DNA from: Chryseobacterium sp. E1
GTDB taxonomy: Bacteria; Bacteroidota; Bacteroidia; Flavobacteriales; Weeksellaceae
Reading direction: 5' to 3'
Assembly: GCA_019203745.1 (NCBI GenBank)
Contig: CP078104.1
Coordinates: 806,001-870,000 of the forward strand
Length of the DNA stretch: 64,000 nt
This document shows, piece after piece, positions 41,629-53,587 of this stretch. The number at the start of each line of letters is the position of its first letter. Within the stretch, counting starts at the first letter, position 1. The notes below the pieces were generated by a model. That model was not told the origin of the DNA and did not search any database. It was given only the letters and a program-made list of their open reading frames with translations. The position numbers and the translations under genes were made by a program.

Positions 41629-43036
41629 TTAGAATTTCCATCCTACAGTAAGGAAGAAATTGTTTCTGGTGTTTTTAACATCGCTTACGGCATAAGAATC
41701 ACTTTCGAAAATTCCGGTTCTGGAATAATATGCAGAATCAAAATTCTCACCGATATAACCTCTCATAAAAGGATTGCTATACTTGGATGTTATATTCTGA
41801 TAAGAGGCATCAATATAGAATGATTTGAAATCATAACCAATACCTAATGATAACGTATTTCTGTCATTCAGCATCAGATTGCTGTAAGACTGATCACCTG
41901 CATCCCCGTCTGCATTAAATCTGCTGATCGTAAGGGCATCAAACGGACTTGACTGATAAGCATATCCCCTCTAAGTCTGAACTGCTGCACTCTGTATTCC
42001 GCTCCTACTCTTACTTCTGAAAGATTTTTGTAATTATCTTTAAAGAAGTCATTCAGTTCTCTTTCTGCAGATCCATATACCTTATAATCAGGCTTTGTAA
42101 GTCCTAAAGTATAGTCTACGTTCAAAGAGAAGTTTTTGCTGGCTACAAAAGCAGCACTCACTGTAGCTTTAAGCGGTGAAGTCAGCTTTCTGCTTTCAGC
42201 CCCTCTGTCGTCACCATATACAGGATCATTATAGAAATCATACGTTCTGTCTATATTCCAGAATGTAGGAGTTTCAAGGGATGCCCCAAGTCTGAAGTTA
42301 GGACTCAGTTTTCCGATAACCCCAAGGGATGCTGAAAAACCTGTAGATCTTTCAAAGAAAGGCGTATCCTGCTTTCTGTATTCTTCTATATTATCCGTTT
42401 GAAGCGTTCTGTAAAATAACCGGTCATACTGATCAACCGAAGCATTGAAAAAGTTCAATCCTGCCCGATATAAAGACTGTGATTATAATTAGCACCTACC
42501 CCAAAACTCATTTTAGACAGATTTCCGTATCTTTCGTAGTTGTGTCCTGCCAGTGATCTTCCTGTAGTAGGATCATTAAGGTCCGTATAATACACTACAT
42601 TACTATTACCCGGAGATTGTATTACATTATCAAGGGACTGATTAGAAAAGTTGATCCCGATATTAATAAACTTCCATGCAGATTCCGTCATCAGCTGGAA
42701 AGCAATAATTCCTCCTGCATTTCCCAAGTCACCTCTTGTTTTGCTGTAATCTAGCGTAGATCCCGCTAAAGAACTGCTGTTTTTATTTCCTGAAACAGAT
42801 AAAGTTCCCGAAACCTCACCTGAAATTGCAACTCCCAATCCCGCAGGGTTGGTCAGAAGAGAGTTTGCATCACCTCCTAGCGCCCCATTCGATCCGGCCA
42901 TTGCATTAAACTTGGCTGATCCCACCATAGGAGTAGTTGAGTAAGCCTCTACAGTATTTCTGATGATAGAAACATCCTGAGCCTGTGCAAAAAATGCAGC
43001 AGAAATACTCATTAATACTAAAGATTTTTTTAACAT
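41629..43036 (-). CDS. OmpP1/FadL-type outer membrane protein
   Basis: About 469 residues. Signal peptide 1-19 (ends QAQ). The mature N-terminal part has MAGSNGALGGDANSLLTNPA, the typical plug/hatch region of FadL/TodX-like barrels (usually NPAG). The rest alternates beta strands, ending LTVGWKF with a C-terminal aromatic residue suited to the BAM complex. Predicted to form an outer-membrane transport barrel; substrate unknown. Breaks: C3 at 42474-42476 and C4 at 41966-41969 are one short each. It precedes the Gly-rich lipoprotein on the same strand with a 29-base gap. Confidence 0.82.
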
Positions 43037-43065
43037 TATTTTTAATAGTTTATTAGTTTGATAAA

Positions 43066-44190
43066 TTACCTGAAGCCACCTCTGCCTCCGCCACCGGATC
43101 TGAAACCGCCACCGCCGCCGGAACCTCCTCTGAAGCCTCCGCCACCGGAGTTAAAACCTCCACTGGATCTGAATCCTCCGGAATCATTAGATCTGAAACC
43201 TCCGTTGTTATATCTTGGCTGTGATGGCTGCTGATAATCTGGTCTTGACTGAGGAACGGAATTACGGAAACCTCCGTTAGACTGAGTATTTCTGAAACCT
43301 CCTGAATTACCGTTTCTAAAGCCTCCGGTATTTCCCTGTTGTCTGAAACCTCCTGAGTTCCCGTTTCTGAATCCTCCACTTGAGTTAGAGTCTCTGAAAC
43401 CACCGGAATTACCATTTCTGAAGCCACCGTTATTGGTATCTCTGAAACCGTTATTATTTCTAAATCCTGAATTAGCCGTATTCGTTCTGTAAACAGCATT
43501 TCCTACTCCCGGATTCACGAAACCTCTTCCGCTTGCTCCACTTCTTCTGTATACCGGTGCATAATAGCTGCCACCCCAGTAACCGCCATATCCCCATGGG
43601 CCGCCATAATAACCGCCCCAGAACGGGTCATAATATCCTCCCCAATAAGGAGAATATCCCCAGTATGGACTACCCCATCCGAAAGAGCCTCCCCAGCCCC
43701 ATCCGAATGAACCGCCCCAACCCCAGGACAGACTTCCACCCCAGCCCCAGCCACGGTTCCAGCCCCAATATGGGCTATAGCCACCGTACCAGCCCCAAGG
43801 AGATCCCCATCCCCAGGAATTGTCATAATAATTGGTCTGTGAACCTGCATACAGTCCCCAGTCAGAGTCTGTAGCATTGGAACCCCAGTTCGGATTAGTT
43901 CCGCTCCATTCGTTATATCTGTTTTGCTGTTCTCGGGAATTCACCTCTGCATTCTGAATCACATTGGAATCCTGATAGTAGTCATAATATTCTCCTACTC
44001 TGTTTCCGCTATCATTAATGATAACTCCTTCAGGTAGCGTATCCTTGTTGGGGTCATAATACACCCCATCTGTCTCGCTATACCCTCCCATCTGAGCACC
44101 ACAAGACACAAGCAATAATCCGCCTGATATGGCCAGAACCCCTTTGGATTTTAGCAGCCCAAGCAAATTTTTATGTATATTTCTTTTCAT
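43066..44190 (-). CDS. Gly/Trp- and GGFR-repeat lipoprotein
   Basis: 374 residues, unbroken, with a lipobox (LLLVSC) near residue 30, so it is probably lipid-anchored. Low-complexity domains follow: an aromatic part (about 120-215) of Trp/Gly/Tyr/Ser words (SWGWGG, SPYWG, YWGGYY), then about 14 copies of (S/N)GGFR-type repeats from 230 to the end. The tail is a run of GGGGFR/GGGRGGFR. Such sequences are usually outer-surface or matrix-like; RNA-binding RGG-like motifs are also possible. It is divergent from proS, and homologues have sometimes been given a misleading aminoacyl-tRNA-synthetase name by position. No function is shown. Confidence 0.75.
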   Translation of the reverse strand: MKRNIHKNLLGLLKSKGVLAISGGLLLVSCGAQMGGYSETDGVYYDPNKDTLPEGVIINDSGNRVGEYYDYYQDSNVIQNAEVNSREQQNRYNEWSGTNPNWGSNATDSDWGLYAGSQTNYYDNSWGWGSPWGWYGGYSPYWGWNRGWGWGGSLSWGWGGSFGWGWGGSFGWGSPYWGYSPYWGGYYDPFWGGYYGGPWGYGGYWGGSYYAPVYRRSGASGRGFVNPGVGNAVYRTNTANSGFRNNNGFRDTNNGGFRNGNSGGFRDSNSSGGFRNGNSGGFRQQGNTGGFRNGNSGGFRNTQSNGGFRNSVPQSRPDYQQPSQPRYNNGGFRSNDSGGFRSSGGFNSGGGGFRGGSGGGGGFRSGGGGRGGFR

Positions 44191-44327
44191 GATAACGTAA
44201 AAATTTTTAATTTAAATTATATTTGCAATCTGTACCAAAAATGTACCAAATACTGATTAAAAAATCTATCAAAAATAGATTTTTATTTTTAGATAACAAT
44301 AATGTGCAAAAGTTAAAAAAATTTTAA

Positions 44328-45808
<1,481 letters not shown>

Positions 45809-45921
45809 TAATTTTAACGATTTTAAAAAAACCGTTAATTTTTAAAGAAAAATTCAAAAAAGTGACATTTGGACAGATTTTTGTTTAAATTTATCTCAAC
45901 ATTAATCTAAAAAAATTTATT

Positions 45922-47254
45922 ATGTCTTTAAATGTCATTGATTTAATTAAAGGACAATTAGGTCCGCTTTGGTTTCACAGGCTGCAGCACAGTTTGGCGA
46001 AAGCGAATCAGGAATTTCTAAAGCAATTGGTGGCTTATTACCTGCCGTGGTAGGTGGATTGGCCAATAACGCAGACAACCCTGGCGTTGTGGATGCTATT
46101 ACGAAAGCCTCTTCAAGTGGTATCTTAGGAAATTTATTGGGTGGATCATCTAATAATCCTATTATCACCAATTTATTGTCTTCACTTTTTGGAGATAAGA
46201 TAGGCGGTCTGGTAAATTCCATTGCCAGTTTTTCAGGAATCAGCAACAACTCTGCGGGTTCTTTGTTAAACCTGGTTACCGGGGCTACAGTAGGCACTGT
46301 GGGAAAATATGCAGCAGACAATAATTTGGGTGCTTCAGGTATTTCCAGCTTACTGAATGATCAGAAAGGTATTATCTCTTCTTTGTTGCCGGCAGGTCTT
46401 TCTTTGGCTTCCTTCGGATTAGGAGCTGAAAACTGGTTCGGTCAGGCTAAGGAAACTGTTTCATCAGTAGCTTCCACTACCAGAGACAATATCGCTGAAG
46501 ATGTTGCCATTGCAAGAGAAAATGTGACTGAAAGAGCAAGAGAAGTAAGAGAACAATTTGAAAATAACAACAATAATAATCAGGGCGGAGGTTCAATCTG
46601 GAAATGGTTGCTTCCGCTTTTTTATTATTGATTGCAGCTGCCTATTTCTTATGGAAGCAATGTGAGAAAAAAGAAACAACTACCACTACTACAACTACAT
46701 CTGATTCAGCAACTACCGGATCTACTACCGATACAGCTTCTGTAACCGGAACTGCAACTCCTGCTCCTGCAACTCCAAGAACCGATGAAAATATTGACCT
46801 TAACGGGGTCATGTTAAAAGGTTACAAAGGAGGTATGGAAGACCAGATGATCGCCTTCCTGAAGTCTGACGGCTATAAAAATGCAGCAGATGATTCAGCA
46901 TTGAAAGATAAATGGTATGATTTCGACCATGTGAATTTCAAAATCGGAAAATCCAATGAGCTGGAAGCAGGGTCTCAAGGTCAGCTTGATAATCTGGTAG
47001 CTATTCTTAAAGCTTTCCCTGATACTAAAATTAAAATCGGTGGTTATACTGATAAAACAGGAGACGAAGCTAAGAACGTAAAACTATCCAAAGAAAGAGC
47101 TGAGTACATCAAAGCTGCTTTAGTAAAAGCAGGAGTTGGTGCTCAGGTACTTGAAGCTGAAGGATATGGAAGTAAATTTGCTAAAGTAGATGCATCAGCA
47201 TCTGATGCAGAAAGAGCTGCCGACAGAAAAATGGCAGTAAGATTTGCTAAATAA
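45922..47254 (+). CDS. DUF937-OmpA fusion envelope protein
   Basis: About 444 residues. N-terminal DUF937 domain (1-170): ISKAIGGLLPAVVGGLANN, GILGNLLGG, then ISSLLPAGLSLASFGLG. A charged coiled region and an Asn-rich linker follow. A membrane helix (about 212-228) and a Thr/Pro-rich linker precede an OmpA-type peptidoglycan-binding domain (about 320-444): KIGKSNELEAGSQGQLDNLV, IKIGGYTDKTGD, NVKLSKERAEYIKAALVK and the final ERAADRKMAVRFAK. The DUF937 part is predicted inside, the OmpA part in the periplasm. Breaks: a missing G near 45966 and T6 at 46618-46623 (should be T7). Start 45922. Confidence 0.85.
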
Positions 47255-47277
47255 TCTTTAGAATCAATAAAAATTGT

Positions 47278-47306
47278 ATCCCGGGAAGTGATTTCCGGGA
47301 TTTTTT
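47278..47306 (+). terminator. Terminator after the DUF937-OmpA gene
   Basis: ATCCCGGGAA / TTCCGGGAT stem with T6 tail, 23 bases past the stop. Confidence 0.8.
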
Positions 47307-47318
47307 ATGCCCATGATT

Positions 47319-47363
47319 TTTGTGTTTACATTTATTTAATTAAATTTGTTAGTCATTTCTAAC
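47319..47363 (+). promoter_or_regulatory. mntH promoter and candidate metalloregulator operator
   Basis: TTTG (47319-47322), an 18-base spacer and TAAATTTG (47341-47348) form a good Bacteroidota promoter. GTTAG-TCATTT-CTAAC (47348-47363), a perfect 5-bp inverted repeat with flanking AT-rich partial pairing, sits between the -7 element and the ATG. Its layout is like a DtxR/MntR-type half-site pair. Assignment to MntR is inferred. Confidence 0.55.
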
Positions 47364-47367
47364 ATTT

Positions 47368-48700
47368 ATGAATTTCAATATAAAAAGCGCCTGGCGAAAA
47401 GATAAAACATCCCATTCTTTATCGGAAGTCTATTCTTCTATAAAAGTCCCTAAAAAAGCTAATTTCTGGAGGAAGTACCTTGCATTTGCAGGCCCCGGGC
47501 TTATGATTGCAGTAGGTTATATGGATCCCGGGAACTGGGCTACGGATATTGCAGGAGGAGCGCAGTTTGGGTATACATTGCTTTCAGTGATACTTATATC
47601 CAATATTTTTGCGATGGTTTTACAGCATTTATCAGTGAAACTGGGGTTGTAGCAGAAAGAGATCTTGCACAGGCCTGCAGGGATCACTTCAGTCCTACTA
47701 CCAATTTTATTCTCTGGGTATTTTGTGAAATAGCCATTGCAGCCTGTGATCTCGCCGAGGTCATTGGTTCTGCGATTGCATTAAATTTATTATTTCATAT
47801 TCCGCTCACCTGGGGAATTGTGATTACAACCGTTGACGTTCTTGTCATTCTTTTGCTTCAGGCCAAAGGTTTCAGGTGGATAGAAAGTATAGTCGGCGGA
47901 CTTATTTTTATCATTCTGGCTTGTTTTGTCTACGAAATTGTAATTTCACAACCTGCATTCAATGAAATTCTTGGGGATTGGTTCCGCAAAAGAAATTATT
48001 CAGAACCCTGCAATGCTCTATATTGCCATAGGGATTCTGGGAGCCACCGTTATGCCTCATAACCTTTATCTTCACAGCAGTATTGTTCAGACCAGAGACT
48101 ATACCCGTGACAGGGAAGGAAAAAAAGAAGCAATAAAATTTGCCACTTTAGACAGTACAGTTTCCCTGATGCTTGCATTCTTCATCAATGCAGCGATTCT
48201 TATCCTGGCGGCAGCAACATTTCCATACCACAGGGAATGAGCATGTTGCAGATATTCATGACGCCTATAAGATGTTGACTCCTATTCTGGGGGCTTCAAT
48301 GGCGAGTATCGCATTTGCAATTGCCTTATTGGCATCCGGCCAGAACTCAACGCTTACCGGTACTCTTGCAGGGCAAATCGTGATGGAAGGATTCCTGAAT
48401 ATAAGATTAAAACCATGGCTCCGAAGACTGATCACAAGACTTATTGCTGTGATTCCCGCACTGATCGTAGCGATTCTCTATGGAGAAGAAGGCACTACTG
48501 AATTACTGGTTTTAAGCCAGGTCATCCTCTCTATGCAGCTAAGTTTTGCTGTCGTTCCGTTGGTTATGTTTACCAATGACAAGGCGAAAATGGGTGAATT
48601 CGTCAACAAGCCTTTTCTGAAGGTTTGTGTATGGATCATTTCCGTTATCATCATTGTTTTAAATCTGTATTTGCTGTATCAGACATTTACAGGAGAGTAA
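47368..48700 (+). CDS. mntH: Nramp family divalent metal (Mn/Fe) transporter
   Basis: About 444 residues, ten or eleven helices. Signature motifs: [14 protein letters not shown] (DPGN, helix 1), the metal-site [10 protein letters not shown] (helix 6) and [20 protein letters not shown]. MntH imports Mn(II) or Fe(II) with protons. Breaks: G4 at 47643-47646, G4 at 47973-47976 and A4 at 47988-47991 are one short, and C2 at 48223-48224 is one long. Repair gives [12 protein letters not shown] and [19 protein letters not shown], matching known Nramp text. Confidence 0.95.
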
Positions 48701-48864
48701 GTATATCGTATTTTACCAAAAACAATCTTTCGATGTACTATGAACCCGAATAAATAATACGCCCAATTTTGGCCATTTGTATTTCCTGCTTTTCTGCCTA
48801 AATGTCTTCTTTTTTTCCTTTGGCAGGTTCTTTGTCAAACAATTCTGTAAATAAATATTGAATT

Positions 48865-49388
48865 ATGGAAAATCAGGATATTAACGAAGAAAGCATCAAT
48901 AATCAGGAAGATAACAACGTTCAGAATGAAGCAACGTCTCAGGACAATGTGACAGCTACTCCTTCTGCTGAGGAACTTTTGGCAGAAGAAAAAGACCGTT
49001 ACATCAGATTGTATGCTGAATTCGAAAATTATAAAAAAGAACCTCTAAAGAAAAAATGGAATTTTTCCAATATGCCAACCAGGATATGATGGTATCTATG
49101 CTGGGTGTTTTGGATGATTTTGAGAGAGCTTTAAAAGAGATCGCTAAGAACGGAAATCCGTCTGATCTGCAAGGGGTGGAATTGATCTATCAGAAATTCA
49201 AAAATAAACTTACCGAAAAAGGATTAAAAGCAATGGAAGTAAATGCAGGTGACAGCTTTGATGTGGATTTCCATGAAGCTATTACTCAGATTCCTGCGCC
49301 ATCGGAAGAGTTAAAAGGAAAGATCGTAGACGTTATTGAAACAGGATATACTTTGAATGATAAAGTGATCCGTTTCGCAAAAAAGTAG
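48865..49388 (+). CDS. grpE: Nucleotide exchange factor GrpE
   Basis: About 174 residues. An acidic Asn/Asp/Gln-rich N-terminus (1-40), the long coiled coil (ELLAEEKDRYIRLYAEFENY, then KKRTSKEKMEFFQYANQDMM), and the C-terminal beta domain (FDVDFHEAITQIPAPSEE and GYTLNDKVIRFAK). GrpE drives ADP release from DnaK. One break: A6 at 49033-49038 should be A7. It is followed by dnaJ 115 bases downstream, the usual heat-shock pairing; dnaK is not in the window. Confidence 0.96.
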
Positions 49389-49503
49389 TAACAGGAAACT
49401 AAAATTCATAAATGATAAATGATGGGTGATAATTGATGACGTTTCATTTATTAAACTTAAAAATATCTTTTATCATTTATCAACAATCAATTATTTAATT
49501 GTC

Positions 49504-50620
49504 ATGTCAAAAAGAGATTATTACGAGGTTCTTGAGATCAGCAAATCTGCATCAGCCGACGAAATAAAGAAAGCATACCGTAAAATGGCTATCAAGTTTC
49601 ACCCTGATAAAAATCCGGGAGATAAAGAGGCCGAAGAAAAATTTAAAGAAGCTGCTGAAGCCTATGAGGTATTGAGCGACGATCAGAAACGTGCCAGATA
49701 CGACCAGTTCGGGCATGCCGGAATGGGCGGAAACGGTGGTTTCGGAGGCGGAGGCTTCGGAGGCGGTATGAACATGGAAGATATTTTCAGCCAGTTTGGA
49801 GATATTTTCGGTGGTGGTTTCGGAGGTTTCGGCGGTGGCGGTGGTGGCCGTCAGCAGGTGAAAGGTTCTAATTTAAGAATCAGAATCAAGCTGAACCTTG
49901 AGGAAATGGTAAACGGAACTCACAAAACCATTAAGGTAAAAAAATGAAGATGGCAGAAGGTGCCACTTCAAAAACATGTCCTACCTGTAACGGTTCGGGT
50001 GTTCAGCTTAAAGTAATGAACACGATGTTCGGCCAGATGCAAACCCAAACAACCTGTGGAACCTGCCAGGGAATCGGAAAAGTTGCCGATAAAATTCCGG
50101 CTGGGGCAAACGCTCAGGGTCTTGTGAAAGATGAAGAGGAAATTACGATTAATATTCCGGCAGGAGCAAGAGACGGAATCCAGCTTAATGTAAGAGGAAA
50201 AGGAAATGATGCTCCGTTTGGCGGAACTCCGGGTGACCTGTTGGTAATCATTGAAGAGGAAGTGGATCAGACGATCAAAAGAGAAGGCGACAACCTTCAC
50301 CAGGAATTGTATGTATCGTTTGCTGAAGCTGCTTTAGGAACTAAGAAAGAAATTCCTACAGTAGGCGGAAAAGTAAAAATCACCGTTGATCCGGGAACAC
50401 AATCCGGAAAAATTCTAAGATTAGCCGGAAAAGGACTTCCTAGCATTGATAGCTATGGCAAAGGAGATATGTTCATCCACATCAATGTATGGACTCCTCA
50501 AAAGCTTACCAAAGATCAGAAAGAGTTCTTTGAAAAGCAGATGTCCAGCGGCGAAATGGTTGCAGAACCGTCCGGAAAGGAAAAAACTTTTTTGATAAAG
50601 TGAAAGATTTATTCAATTAA
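49504..50620 (+). CDS. dnaJ: Chaperone DnaJ with a short two-motif zinc domain
   Basis: About 372 residues. J domain (1-70) with [20 protein letters not shown] and [20 protein letters not shown]; a G/F-rich linker (75-120); then only two CxxCxGxG motifs (CPTCNGSG and CGTCQGIG), where the E. coli type has four. The C-terminal substrate domains ([30 protein letters not shown]) follow, ending DKVKDLFN. Two-motif DnaJ is a flavobacterial trait as far as I recall. Breaks: A7 at 49938-49944 (should be A8) and T6 at 50588-50593 (should be T7). The start at 49504 is set by [12 protein letters not shown]. Confidence 0.95.
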
Positions 50621-50625
50621 TATAT

Positions 50626-50650
50626 GAGGGACCTTCGGGTCTCTTTTTTT
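50626..50650 (+). terminator. Terminator after dnaJ
   Basis: GAGGGACC-TTC-GGGTCTC stem with T run, six bases past the stop. Confidence 0.85.
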
Positions 50651-50687
50651 ATATAACAGAAACTAATCTCAGTGTTTCATAAAATAC

Positions 50688-50720
50688 AAAAGCCAGTTTT
50701 AATTCTTTAAAACCGGCCTT
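50688..50720 (-). terminator. Terminator after the delta-60-repeat T9SS gene
   Basis: AAAGCCAGTTTTAA / TTAAAACCGGCCTT stem with one or two mismatches between convergent genes; the minus strand continues into TTT-rich sequence. Confidence 0.6.
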
Positions 50721-50731
50721 ATATTTTCAAA

Positions 50732-52308
50732 TTATTTTTTTATAATCTTTATGGTTTGTTCTTTCTTATCGTATTTCATACGAAGCAGGTAATTTCAGGT
50801 ATACAGTTTTTAAGATCAAGCTTAATCTTACCTTCCTGTCTTGTATACTCCAGATCTTTAACCAGTTTTCCATCCATACTAAATAAAGCTATGTTTTCCA
50901 GTCTGCTTTCAGTATTCAGATCAATATACAGAAAATCCGTCGCAGGATTTGGATAGAATGCGGGTACTTGGTTTTTTATGATTTCGGATGTATGTAAAGT
51001 TTCATTATTTAAAATAATTCTTGCTAATACAAATTGTCTGTCATTATGAGACGAATCTCCTGAAATCAGGATTCTTTTATTGTTATCAAATTGTATTGAA
51101 GACAGCCGTCTCAAAGAGTTATAAGTTGGAAGTCTGAATAATCCATTGGTTCCAAAAGAAAGATCCGGAGTTCCGTCAAAATTAAATTTGGTCAGATACA
51201 TCCAGTCGTTATCAATATAGCCTCCTGTAAAGTAGAATGTTCCTCCCACATAGATCCCATTATCTCCTAAAATGATAGAATTAGATTTTTCACTCCCGGC
51301 ATCTGGAATATTAACAACTTTACGTTTTACGACACCATTCAACCCAAAATTATTCATAAACTGCCCTTCTGAGTTTATTTTAGCCACCCAGGTTTCACTG
51401 ATGTTATTTACGGATGCAGAACCTGTTATATAAAAATTTCCATTGGTATCCTGAATCATATTTCCAAACTCAAAAGGATTTCCCAGATTAAAAATTAATT
51501 TACCATTGGTTCCAAATGTTGTATCATAAGTTCCACTCATATTTAACCTCGCCACAAAAATATCCTGAGGACCGGTGGTCACCTCTGTGGTATCCGTAAT
51601 TCTTCCTATACCGGCAACAATCAGCTTATTATTGGCTACAAAAATATGCATAGCACTTACTCTTTCCTGGGAAACCCCTGTATTTAAGGTAAAATAAAGC
51701 TTTCCATCAGTACCAAAGGATGTGTCAAAGCTACCGTCCTGGTTCAGCTTTAATAAACATGCTCTTCTTTTAGGATATCCATATTCAGCCCCGCCACATA
51801 TAATTATTTTCCCATCAGATAATTCAACAGCACTATAGGCAATGTCAATAGTTTCTACAGTTGTCGGATACCCCATATTGACAGCAATTTTTCCACCATT
51901 CCCAAAGGTTGTATCTAAAGTTCCATCAGAATTAAATTTTTCAATAAAAAAATTCTGACTGTACATATAGCCAGCGTTCCCAATTGTTAAATATTTCCCA
52001 CTGTTCAATTTTATGATTTTATAATGAGAAGATTGATTTTGAGTGATCTGAATTCCTGCGTTTCCAAATGAAGTATCCAGATTCCCTTCAGGATTTACTT
52101 TATAAATAGCTCTTTTTGCTCCTGGCCCAATATTTCCCAATACAACAGCACTATTGTCAGATTCTACGAGAATATCACCTGCCTTATCCCAGGTGGTGGA
52201 TGGATTATAGAAATTGAATCCATAAGTACCATAAGAAGAATCGAGAGTCTGTGCATTTGAAAATAATGAACAACCTAAAAAAGTTGTATAGAATAATTTT
52301 TTTGTCAT
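50732..52308 (-). CDS. Delta-60 repeat secreted protein with T9SS type A sorting domain
   Basis: About 525 residues. Signal peptide MTKKLFYTTFLGCSLFSNAQ, so the start is 52308. Six or more delta-60 repeats (about 40-440) carry the words LDTSFGNAG, LDTTFGNGG, FDTSFGTDG, YDTTFGTNG and PDLSFGTNG; family models fold as a beta-propeller-like structure. A type A sorting domain follows (FYPNPATDFLYIDLNTESRL; FSMDGKLVKDL; then IPGNYLLRMKYDKKEQT and IKIIKK). One break: a C is missing near 50796, which would otherwise cut the sorting domain off at ITCFV. Probably a T9SS-exported surface protein of unknown role. Confidence 0.9.
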
Positions 52309-52450
52309 GGCTATTTTTTTGCAAATATAGCTTTTACACCATTGACGATACAAGCTAAACAGGCATTAAATCTATATATTCTCTTTATTAAGTCCCTTTC
52401 TCTGGTGTTCAAAAGGAAATGTAATTGATGTTTAATAGAAGGTATAAAAA

Positions 52451-52475
52451 AACCGTATCACTATTTATGATACGG
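52451..52475 (-). terminator. Terminator after the DUF808 gene
   Basis: AACCGTATCA / TGATACGG stem with a 7-base loop, followed by a T run on the minus strand, about 29 bases past the stop. Confidence 0.65.
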
Positions 52476-52503
52476 CTCGGTTTTATAATGTTTTCCAGAC
52501 TTC

Positions 52504-53384
52504 TTACTTCTTAGCAGCCAAAGAATAAATGGCTTTTCCTATTGTAAATACAGCTACAGCAGCCAATCCACCTACAATTCCGAAAGTAAATTCCTTTAAC
52601 ATGGACGGCCACGTTGGAAGCAGCTCATGTAAATAATGGATATTGTGGGCAAAGATACCTCCTGAAACCAGAATCAGAGCAATTGTTCCCACCACACCTA
52701 ATATCTTGATAATGACAGGAAGTGCCTTTACCAATAAGTGTCCAAGTTTTGAAATTACTCCTTTATCATGACTCTTTTTGATCAGTTTGAATCCTGCATC
52801 ATCCATTCTCACGATAAGCGCCACGATTCCATATACTCCCACAGTAGCTATGAACGCAACGAAAGTAACAGTTATAATCTGTGTAAGAAGCGGATGCTCC
52901 TGCTGAATTACAGTTCCCAGTGCAATAATGACGATTTCGATTGAAAGAATAAAATCTGTTCTGATTGCTGAATTGATTTTTGCCTTTTCAGAAACCTCGG
53001 AGTTTTCATCTTCTTTGCTTTCGTCCATTACTTCATGTCCTTTTTGGAACGATGAAAAAGGAATTCGATGATTTTTTCCACTCCTTCAAAGGCAAGATAC
53101 AGACCGCCCAGAATAAGGATCATCTCAATTGCCGGTTTATACAGCCAGTTGAGCAGAAATGCAATAGGAAGAATAATAAGCTTATTGATGAACGAACCTT
53201 TAGTAATCGCCCATAAGACCGGAAGTTCCCTGGAAGAAAGAAAGCCCGTAGCCTTTTCTGCATTCACAGCCAGATCGTCTCCCAAAATACCTGCTGTCTT
53301 TTGTGTAGCTATTTTACTGGTAACCGCTACATCATCCATCAATGCTGCAATATCATCTAAAATTGCAAAAAAGCCTGATGCCAT
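52504..53384 (-). CDS. DUF808 family inner-membrane protein (YedI-like)
   Basis: About 293 residues when repaired. It begins MASGFFAILDDIAALMDDVA, the family's opening motif, followed by GDDLAVNAEKA and several membrane helices (about 70-100, 145-180, 205-230, 240-275). The break T5 at 53041-53045 (should be T6) separates two reading frames that together make one normal-length protein: the SKKGHEVMDESKEDEN region is a cytoplasmic loop. DUF808 proteins have no established function. No partner genes stand out; the region around is T9SS and hydrolase genes. Confidence 0.85.
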
Positions 53385-53587
53385 ATTTTAATAATTTTTT
53401 AATCTTTGTTAAGTTCAGCAAAAATAAATATTTAATTCTATTTACAAACGTTTCTTAAAACAAAAGGGTGAAAAAGATACCGTCCCGATCAAAAAGGAGC
53501 TTTCATCAAAAACTGCGGAAAATATTTAGCTGTTTTTTCGACGCTAAATTACTTCATTATCAATGAGATTTTCAGTATTTTTACTTT

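Noticed and set aside
43533..43874. Plus-strand reading frame inside the Gly-rich lipoprotein gene
   Set aside because: It is a by-product of the GC-rich repeat; no signals or known motifs, and the minus-strand lipoprotein has a signal peptide.
49938..49950. Programmed -1 frameshift at the A7 run in dnaJ
   Set aside because: DnaJ is not known to use one, and the same kind of homopolymer loss appears throughout the window.
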